Assembly: GCA_049451635.1 (NCBI GenBank)
Contig: JBMTVT010000078.1
Span: 1-8,984, forward strand
From: JBMTVT01 sp049451635
Lineage (GTDB): Bacteria; Bacteroidota; Bacteroidia; Flavobacteriales; Flavobacteriaceae
Reading direction: 5' to 3'
DNA: 8,984 bases
Shown: positions 1 to 4,348 of the stretch, piece after piece
How positions within the stretch are numbered: position 1 is the stretch's first letter
Layout: each line of letters starts with the position of its first letter
Program-made: the position numbers and the translations under genes
The notes under the pieces: generated by a model
Databases searched by the model: none
The model's input: the letters and a program-made list of their open reading frames with translations, nothing else
What the model was told of the DNA's origin: nothing

Positions 1-29
1 AATAAAAAGTAAAGTTGCTTCATGAATTG

Positions 30-1244
30 TTATTTTTTTCGTTCTAGAAGGGCCATATAAAACCCATCAAAACCAGATTTATGGGCGAGCACTTTTTTGT
101 CTTCAACAAAGGTAAAATCTTTTCCCGAATCTGAGGTTAAGAATTCGTCAACTTGTTTTTGGTTTTCAGAAGGTAAAACGGAACAGGTAGCATACACTAA
201 TTTTCCACCTGCTTTCACCATTCTTGAATATTGTTGTAAAATATCTTGCTGCGTAATTTTTATTTTTTCAATAAAGTCTGGTTGTAATTTCCATTTGGCA
301 TCTGGATTTCTGCGTAAAACACCTAAACCAGAACAGGGAGCGTCTATCAAAACTCTATCGGCTTTATCATACAGTTTTTTAATCACTTTAGTAGAGTCAA
401 TAGCACGAGTTTCAATATTGTGCGCGCCATTGCGTTTGGCACGACGTTTTAGTTCGTTTAGCTTATTGCCATAGATATCCAAGGCAATAATTTGTCCTTT
501 GTTGTCCATTAATGAAGCGATATGGAGTGTTTTTCCGCCAGCGCCAGCACAAGCATCAACCACACGCATACCTGGTTTTACATCTAGAAAATCTGCAACC
601 ATTTGTGATGAAGCATCCTGAACTTCAAATAGGCCATTTTTAAAAGCTTCGGTTGCAAACACATTGGCTCGCTCTTTAAGTTTTAAGGCCAGTGGATATG
701 CTTTTAAAAACTCGGTTTCTATTCCTAAATCAAAAAGTTCAGCTTGTAATTTTTCCTTGGTAGTTTTTAGGGTATTGACTCTTAATATAACATCGGCTTG
801 TTCGTTTAATGCAGCGATTTCTTTTGTCCAAACGGTTTTACCTAATTCTTTTTCGCCCAATTCATCCAACCAATCTGGTATGGATTCCTTAAATTTTCTA
901 ATTTTAGACAATTCATCAAAACGACCTTTAATTTTGCGTGAAGGTGTGTTTTCAAAATATTTCCAATCGGGTAATTTAATACCTCTTAAAGTAGCCCAAA
1001 TAGCAAACATGCGCCACAGATTATCACGATCAAAAGGTTCTTTAACTTCAGCAATTTCGGCATATAAACGTTTCCAACGCACAATATCATAAGTGGTTTC
1101 GGCAACAAAAGCCCTGTCTCGTGCCCCCCAACGTTTATCACGTTTTAATAATTGCTGAATCACCTTATCGGCATAGTTACCTTCATTAAAAATTAAGGTC
1201 AATCCATCTATAACGGCAAAACAAAGATTTCTGTGTAATCGCAT
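30..1244 (-). CDS. RsmB/NOP-family RNA (cytosine-C5)-methyltransferase
   Basis: This 404-residue protein is probably a cytosolic SAM-dependent enzyme that methylates C5 of a cytosine in rRNA (RsmB-like) or possibly tRNA. The C-terminal half has the Rossmann-fold signature: SAM-binding ACAGAGGKT at residues 231-239, motif IV DAPCSG at 301-306 with Cys304, and motif VI YATCS at 351-355 with Cys354. In this family the Cys of motif VI is the nucleophile that attacks C6, and the Cys of motif IV releases the product. Residues 1 to about 145 are helical and look like the NusB-like RNA-binding domain of RsmB. The protein ends with GFDGFYMALLERK, the usual last strand. The ATG at 1244 gives a normal family start and lies just downstream of a -7 box. 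The gene diverges from the lipoprotein gene. The family call is firm; the target nucleotide is not visible. Confidence 0.93.
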   Translation of the reverse strand: MRLHRNLCFAVIDGLTLIFNEGNYADKVIQQLLKRDKRWGARDRAFVAETTYDIVRWKRLYAEIAEVKEPFDRDNLWRMFAIWATLRGIKLPDWKYFENTPSRKIKGRFDELSKIRKFKESIPDWLDELGEKELGKTVWTKEIAALNEQADVILRVNTLKTTKEKLQAELFDLGIETEFLKAYPLALKLKERANVFATEAFKNGLFEVQDASSQMVADFLDVKPGMRVVDACAGAGGKTLHIASLMDNKGQIIALDIYGNKLNELKRRAKRNGAHNIETRAIDSTKVIKKLYDKADRVLIDAPCSGLGVLRRNPDAKWKLQPDFIEKIKITQQDILQQYSRMVKAGGKLVYATCSVLPSENQKQVDEFLTSDSGKDFTFVEDKKVLAHKSGFDGFYMALLERKK

Positions 1245-1261
1245 ATTCAGTAAATAAGGCG

Positions 1262-1269
1262 CAAAGTTA
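1262..1269 (-). promoter_or_regulatory. Candidate -7 box for the RNA methyltransferase gene
   Basis: Read on the minus strand this is TAACTTTG, a full match to the Bacteroidota -7 consensus TAnnTTTG. It lies 17 bases before the ATG at 1244, which implies a very short leader. I see no clear TTG -33 element 19-20 nt upstream, so the call rests on one element and its position. Confidence 0.5.
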
Positions 1270-1279
1270 CGTTTTAAAT

Positions 1280-1311
1280 GTTTATTTGTTTAAACGTTTA
1301 TTAGTTTATTA
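1280..1311 (+). repeat. Four tandem 8-bp units, consensus GTTTATTA
   Basis: Four head-to-tail 8-mers fill these 32 bases. Units 3 and 4 (1296-1303 and 1304-1311) are identical GTTTATTA. Unit 1 differs at one base (GTTTATTT) and unit 2 is the palindrome GTTTAAAC. The array lies in the divergent gap between the methyltransferase and the lipoprotein gene. Just downstream, TAGCTTTT at 1315-1322 is a one-mismatch -7 box for the plus-strand gene. TTTG at 1285-1288 lies inside the array, 26 nt upstream of that box, so unit number would change promoter spacing. Confidence 0.7.
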
Positions 1312-1346
1312 GTGTAGCTTTTTATTTTTATAGAAATTTAAAATTT

Positions 1347-2375
1347 ATGAAACAGTTTATTATTGGTTTTGGTGTTTTGTTGTTTTTGTTTTCCTGTGGA
1401 AAAAAAGAAACATTTGTATCAAGAGATTTTAGTAAAGTAGAAATTGAAACGCTTTTACAGGATTCTTTATTGGATGTTAGGGCTTTGGAGATTAATGAAG
1501 GTTCTGTATTGATTGCTACTTCAAATGGTCAGACCAAAATTAAATATGAAAAATCAGATTCATTTCTTGAAATAGCTTTAATTGATTCGGTCAATAAACC
1601 AAATTTTAGATCATCAGTTTTATTAAATAACTCAGTATTGGCTTTAGCTATTACCTCTCCAGCATTGTTATACAAAAATGGAGAGATAGTCTACCAAGAA
1701 AGCCACCCTAATACCTTTTACGATTCTATGGATTTTTGGAACGATAAGGAAGGGATTGCTATTGGCGATTCTACCGATGGTTGTTTAAGCATTATTATTA
1801 CCAGAGATGGCGGAGAAACATGGACAAAACTTACCTGTGATGAATTGCCTAAAGGAATAGAAAACGAAGGTGCTTTTGCTGCTAGTGATACAAATATTGC
1901 TATAGTGGGCGATAATACTTGGGTGGCGACTACTGCTGGTAGGGTTTATTATTCGCCAGACAAAGGAAACACTTGGGATGTTTTTGATACACCAATAATA
2001 AAAGAAAAAGATACCCAAGGTATTTATTCCATTGATTTTTATGATGAGATGAATGGTTTTGCTATAGGCGGTGATTATACCAAACCCGGTGATAATGCTG
2101 CCAATAAAATAAAAACTACCGATGGCGGCAAGACTTGGCAATTGGTTGCCCAAAACCAAAACCCGGGATATAGAAGTTGTGTACAATATATTCCAAACAG
2201 AAAAGGGAAAGAGCTCGTAGCTATTGGTTTTAAAGGAATTGATTATAGCAATGATGCTGGTAATACTTGGAAACATTTAAGCGATGAAGGGTTTTATACC
2301 ATTCGGTTTTTAAACGACACTATTGCTTATGCTGCAGGAGCCAGACGGATTTCAAAATTAATTTTTAGAGAATAA
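1347..2375 (+). CDS. Lipoprotein with Asp-box beta-propeller repeats (YCF48/sialidase-like fold)
   Basis: This 342-residue protein starts with a lipoprotein signal peptide: MKQ, a hydrophobic stretch at residues 4-15, then LFSC with Cys17 as the likely lipidated residue. GKKE follows, and a Lys/acidic patch there can act as a surface-export signal in flavobacteria, although the match here is loose. Four Asp-box motifs (S/T-x-D-x-G-x-T-W) are visible: TRDGGETW (152-159), SPDKGNTW (203-210), TTDGGKTW (257-264) and SNDAGNTW (301-308). Between them are strands with the pattern GIAIG/GFAIGG (136-140, 237-242). This is a beta-propeller of the BNR/YCF48 type. Similar flavobacterial proteins are often labelled oxidoreductase or glycosyl hydrolase, but I see no catalytic signature for either. 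It probably sits in the outer membrane as a binding or assembly protein. It stands alone and ends directly at a strong terminator. Confidence 0.85.
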   Translation: MKQFIIGFGVLLFLFSCGKKETFVSRDFSKVEIETLLQDSLLDVRALEINEGSVLIATSNGQTKIKYEKSDSFLEIALIDSVNKPNFRSSVLLNNSVLALAITSPALLYKNGEIVYQESHPNTFYDSMDFWNDKEGIAIGDSTDGCLSIIITRDGGETWTKLTCDELPKGIENEGAFAASDTNIAIVGDNTWVATTAGRVYYSPDKGNTWDVFDTPIIKEKDTQGIYSIDFYDEMNGFAIGGDYTKPGDNAANKIKTTDGGKTWQLVAQNQNPGYRSCVQYIPNRKGKELVAIGFKGIDYSNDAGNTWKHLSDEGFYTIRFLNDTIAYAAGARRISKLIFRE

Positions 2376-2404
2376 AAAAAGAGAAGCCATTAGCTTCTCT
2401 TTTT
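2376..2404. terminator. Bidirectional intrinsic terminator between convergent genes
   Basis: AAAAAGAGAAGC (2376-2387) and GCTTCTCTTTTT (2393-2404) form a perfect 12-bp stem around the 5-nt loop CATTA. The A/T flanks give a U-tract in both directions, 5 on plus and 7 on minus. The stem starts on the base after the plus-strand stop codon and ends 2 bases from the minus-strand stop codon, so it serves both the lipoprotein gene and the sigma-factor cluster. Confidence 0.92.
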
Positions 2405-2406
2405 AG

Positions 2407-2853
2407 TTAAGGCCTTTTGCCTTCTTGTTTCATTCTTTTAAACTGATCAAATAATTTTCGTTTAAAATCTTCCTCAGCTATTTTGAGTAAAATTATCTTT
2501 TTTGGTGGAATAACTTTTTTAAGGTTTTTATTCAAATTCACTTCTTCTTCGTAAAGTTTGTTTGTGGCTTTCTCTATTTGATTTACAAGTTCATCGGCTC
2601 TTTCATTGGTAAGCGTTTCGATATTTTCTTTAATTTCCCAACGAATTTTTCTAAGGTCCTCATGTTTGATTTTCGATGTTACATCTTCATAGGCGTTGTA
2701 AATGGGCCAAAATTTTTGAGCTTCTTCTTGTGTTAATTCCAAACGCTCTGTTATAAAAGAAACTTTAAGTGCTTTAACTTTATCTCGTTTACTTTGGGAA
2801 AAAGTATTTATAGAGATAAATAGTATGATTATAGGGATTAAAAACTTTTTCAT
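2407..2853 (-). CDS. Secreted CpxP/Spy-like (LTxxQ-type) sensor protein of the ECF sigma cluster
   Basis: This is a small, charged, mostly helical secreted protein of 148 residues. I chose the ATG at 2853 because it begins a textbook signal peptide: MKKF, a hydrophobic core to about residue 16, then NTFSQ, with likely cleavage near residue 20. The longer frame from 2898 would add 15 polar residues before it. After the signal comes ITERLELTQEEAQKFWPIY (residues 34-52). That matches the LTxxQ-like segment of periplasmic Spy/CpxP relatives often labelled sensor of ECF-type sigma factor in flavobacteria. A second helix pair around 105-140 (KKIILLKIAEEDFKRKL) fits the same helical hairpin fold. 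It is the last gene of the cluster and ends at the shared terminator. By analogy it may sense misfolded envelope proteins or metals and tune the sigma factor; that role is inferred. Confidence 0.82.
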   Translation of the reverse strand: MKKFLIPIIILFISINTFSQSKRDKVKALKVSFITERLELTQEEAQKFWPIYNAYEDVTSKIKHEDLRKIRWEIKENIETLTNERADELVNQIEKATNKLYEEEVNLNKNLKKVIPPKKIILLKIAEEDFKRKLFDQFKRMKQEGKRP

Positions 2854-2875
2854 CTGGTAATATTTATTTGTTTTT

Positions 2876-2901
2876 ATAATGGTCATATGTAATGCCATTA
2901 T
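2876..2901. repeat. Inverted repeat ATAATGG / CCATTAT upstream of the CpxP-like gene
   Basis: ATAATGG (2876-2882) and CCATTAT (2895-2901) are perfect 7-bp arms around 12 nt. The repeat lies 22 bases upstream of the preferred start at 2853, inside the 99-bp gap after the membrane-protein gene. The 9-mer AATGGTCAT overlaps the left arm (2878-2886) and recurs at 2929-2937 in direct orientation. It could be an operator or a leader hairpin controlling the third gene. I see no TAnnTTTG box in this gap, which favours read-through from upstream. Confidence 0.45.
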
Positions 2902-2952
2902 GGTTTTTTATTTGTTCTTTTTTTTGTAAATGGTCATTTCTTTGTATTTGTT

Positions 2953-3447
2953 TTATTCAATAATATCCTCAATATCTAAATTATTAAGTAGATAATCTTC
3001 AACATTTTTGGTGTTAAAGCTATGAGTAACAAAATTTTCCTCTTTTAAATCTTCTTCAGAAAACAAAGCGGCAATTTCATAAGAGCTTATATCTTCTTGG
3101 ATGATATAATTTTCTACAGTATCGTTATCCAATGTATTCCAGCTTGACTTTTTATTAAAAATTGAAAGATTAAAAAGTAGTAAAACCGCGGCGGCGGCAC
3201 TTGAAAAATAAATCAAGTTTCTTTTGCCGAACAATGAGATGACTTTCGAAGTTTCTTTTTCTGAAACTTGTTCAAGAATAAAGTTGTCCAAAGTATTGAA
3301 ATAACCTTTTGGAGTTTTGAAACCTGAATTATTTATCGAGGCCTTGAGTTTTATATCGCTTAAAATAGCTTCCTCAAGATTGTTAAAATAATCTTTTGGT
3401 GTTTTAAAACCGGTTTTGTTGATGTTATGCAATTTTTTTTCTTTCAT
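2953..3447 (-). CDS. Single-pass membrane protein, candidate anti-sigma factor, with duplicated GFKTPxxYF motif
   Basis: The protein has 164 residues and no family I can name with certainty. One membrane helix spans about residues 77-97, preceded by GKR (74-76). The positive-inside rule therefore puts residues 1-76 in the cytoplasm and the acidic C-terminus (98-164) in the periplasm. The cytoplasmic part holds two near-copies of a 17-residue element, GFKTPKDYFNNLEEAIL (13-29) and GFKTPKGYFNTLDNFIL (42-58). It lacks the HxxxCxxC zinc motif of ZAS anti-sigma domains. The gene lies 33 bp after the ECF sigma gene, and its membrane topology is that expected of a cognate anti-sigma factor. The gap contains a weak ACCTTT/AAAGGT inverted repeat (3460-3480) but no terminator, so co-transcription is likely. 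The anti-sigma role is inferred from position and topology only. Confidence 0.72.
   Translation of the reverse strand: MKEKKLHNINKTGFKTPKDYFNNLEEAILSDIKLKASINNSGFKTPKGYFNTLDNFILEQVSEKETSKVISLFGKRNLIYFSSAAAAVLLLFNLSIFNKKSSWNTLDNDTVENYIIQEDISSYEIAALFSEEDLKEENFVTHSFNTKNVEDYLLNNLDIEDIIE
3274..3411 (-). repeat. Two in-frame near-copies encoding GFKTPK-x-YFN
   Basis: Bases 3361-3411 and 3274-3324 encode the two 17-residue elements of the membrane protein, offset by 87 bp (29 codons). They match at the DNA level as well as in protein: over the best 31-base stretch I count five differences. Most of these are silent or conservative changes, which suggests an internal duplication kept under selection. 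Confidence 0.75.
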
Positions 3448-3480
3448 CTTATAATTAAGACCTTTTTTTTAATTAAAGGT

Positions 3481-4023
3481 TTAATCTTTAGTTAAATACG
3501 TTTCAATTTTTTTTACTGCTAAATGGTATGATGCTTTTAATGCTCCTTCACTAGTTTTTAAAATTTCAGACATATCAGCGTATTTTATGTTTTGAAAATA
3601 CTTCATATTAAACACCAATTGTTGCTTTTCAGGTAAAGTGGCAATAGCTTTTTGCAATTTTAGCTGAATGGCATCACCTTCAAAATAAACATCGGTAGTT
3701 AAACTGTTTATAGCAAATTGTTGTACCTCTTCACTAGTGATTTGAAATTGTTTTGCTCTGTTGTTAATAAAAGTTATAGACTCATTTGTAGCTATTCTGT
3801 ACATCCACGAAAACAATTTACTATCACCTTTAAAATTGTGAATATTTTTATAAATCTTAATAAAAGTATTTTGAAGCACATCATCAGCATCATCATGAGA
3901 CTTAACGATGTTACGTATATGCCAATATAGGCGCTCTTTGTAAAGCTTTAATAAGGCTTTAAAAGCTTCGTTTTTATGGGTTTCAGATTTTAACTGTTGT
4001 AGCAGTTGCGCTTCGTCTGTCAC
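3481..4023 (-). CDS. ECF-family RNA polymerase sigma factor (sigma-70 family)
   Basis: This 180-residue protein has the two-domain layout of ECF sigma factors. Region 2 covers about residues 21-90, with DDADDVLQNTFIKIYKNI (44-61) as the core-binding segment and FSWMYRIATNESI (71-83) as the -10-recognising part. After a variable linker, region 4 covers about 121-176, with LPEKQQLVFNMKYF (130-143) and a helix-turn-helix ending in GALKASYHLAVKKI (160-173) for -35 recognition. The start is GTG at 4023. An in-frame TAA at 4033-4035 rules out a longer ATG-initiated form. A weak -7-like box, TATATTTC on the minus strand (4049-4056), lies upstream but has no partner element. The gene leads a cluster with a membrane protein and a secreted LTxxQ-like protein, so it probably drives an envelope-stress regulon. 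Confidence 0.95.
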   Translation of the reverse strand: MTDEAQLLQQLKSETHKNEAFKALLKLYKERLYWHIRNIVKSHDDADDVLQNTFIKIYKNIHNFKGDSKLFSWMYRIATNESITFINNRAKQFQITSEEVQQFAINSLTTDVYFEGDAIQLKLQKAIATLPEKQQLVFNMKYFQNIKYADMSEILKTSEGALKASYHLAVKKIETYLTKD

Positions 4024-4117
4024 AAAAAATATTTAATTTTTAGACTATGAAATATACTAAAAGTTTAAAAGTAATTATTTCGCTTTTTATTTTGATTTTT
4101 TAATTTTTTGATTTACA

Positions 4118-4160
4118 GTATTTTAAATTAAATTTATTCGATAAAGTGTAAATAAAATAC
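4118..4160. repeat. Nested inverted repeats between the sigma gene and the small RNA
   Basis: GTATTTTA (4118-4125) and TAAAATAC (4153-4160) are perfect 8-bp arms. Inside them TTTAT (4133-4137) and ATAAA (4141-4145) form a second pair around TCG. The structure lies in the divergent control region, about 95 bp upstream of the sigma start and 18 bp before the -33 element of the small RNA, so it could bind a regulator of either. In DNA this AT-rich, chance repeats are not rare. Confidence 0.3.
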
Positions 4161-4178
4161 GATTAAATGCATTTTTTC

Positions 4179-4209
4179 TTGCATAATTTGTTTTATTGAT
4201 GTAAGTTTG
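4179..4209 (+). promoter_or_regulatory. Bacteroidota-type promoter of the small RNA
   Basis: TTG at 4179-4181 (-33) and TAAGTTTG at 4202-4209 (-7, full match to TAnnTTTG) are separated by 20 nt, the spacing expected for the primary sigma factor of this phylum. Transcription should begin near 4214-4216. A short inverted repeat ATGCA (4167-4171) / TGCAT (4180-4184) overlaps the -33 element and might be an operator. Confidence 0.72.
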
Positions 4210-4214
4210 TATCC

Positions 4215-4295
4215 GAAACCTACTTATAATGTTAGTCGTCCCCAAGTCTAGCATAAACAAAAAGGATAGAACCCCCAAATCTCTATCCTTTTTTT
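4215..4295 (+). ncRNA. Putative ~80-nt small RNA with two C-rich-loop hairpins
   Basis: This is a self-contained transcription unit in a 325-bp stretch with no convincing protein gene. It begins just after the TTG/TAAGTTTG promoter and ends in a strong intrinsic terminator. Hairpin 1 pairs ATGTTAG (4229-4235) with CTAGCAT (4248-4254), 7 bp with one G-U, around a 12-nt loop containing CCCCAAG. Hairpin 2 is the terminator, whose 11-nt loop contains CCCCCAAA. The two loops share CCCCAA(G/A)TCT (4240-4249 and 4273-4282, 9 of 10 identical). C-rich loops are typical seed sequences of trans-acting small RNAs. The unit diverges from the ECF sigma gene, suggesting a link with envelope stress. A 31-codon frame (4229-4324) overlaps it, but most of its 3' part lies in or past the terminator. 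The RNA call is inference from promoter, fold and terminator. Confidence 0.68.
4259..4295. terminator. Intrinsic terminator of the small RNA, also usable from the minus strand
   Basis: AAAAAGGATAGA (4259-4270) and TCTATCCTTTTT (4282-4293) form a perfect 12-bp stem around an 11-nt loop. A run of seven T follows on the plus strand (4289-4295). On the minus strand the same stem is followed by TTTTTGTTTA, so it can also stop transcripts of the ABC exporter gene ending at 4349. Confidence 0.88.
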
Positions 4296-4318
4296 ATTTT
4301 AATAAACCGATGTACTTT

Positions 4319-4338
4319 GTGTAATTACACTTTAAAGT
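4319..4338. repeat. Two overlapping perfect palindromes
   Basis: GTGTAATTACAC (4319-4330) is a perfect 12-bp palindrome and ACTTTAAAGT (4329-4338) a perfect 10-bp one; they share two bases. They lie between the small-RNA terminator and the stop codon of the ABC exporter gene. No loop separates the halves, so a protein-binding site fits better than an RNA hairpin. The rest of this spacer holds nothing recognisable. Confidence 0.35.
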
Positions 4339-4348
4339 TTTAGAATAT

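Noticed and set aside
97..1092. Plus-strand open frames of 125 and 142 codons (97-474 and 664-1092) opposite the RNA methyltransferase gene
   Set aside because: They lie antisense to a gene with clear catalytic motifs, have no recognisable domain or promoter, and read as low-complexity Ser/Phe-rich sequence typical of shadow frames.
2854..2898. 15-residue N-terminal extension of the CpxP-like protein from an ATG at 2898
   Set aside because: The extension is polar and would precede a complete signal peptide that starts at the ATG at 2853; it also runs through the inverted repeat.
2876..2909. Plus-strand terminator (ATAATGG/CCATTAT followed by a run of T)
   Set aside because: The stem is short and AT-rich, the loop is 12 nt, and no plus-strand gene ends nearby; the lipoprotein gene already has its own strong terminator at 2376-2404.
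3186..3200. GC-rich triplet run (GCC/GCG) in an AT-rich gene, suspected foreign insertion or slippage site
   Set aside because: It encodes four Ala of the membrane helix in frame and is too short to indicate anything beyond codon choice.
3460..3480. ACCTTT/AAAGGT hairpin between the sigma and membrane-protein genes as a terminator
   Set aside because: Only 6 bp with no U-tract on the minus strand; more likely chance, and the 33-bp gap favours co-transcription.
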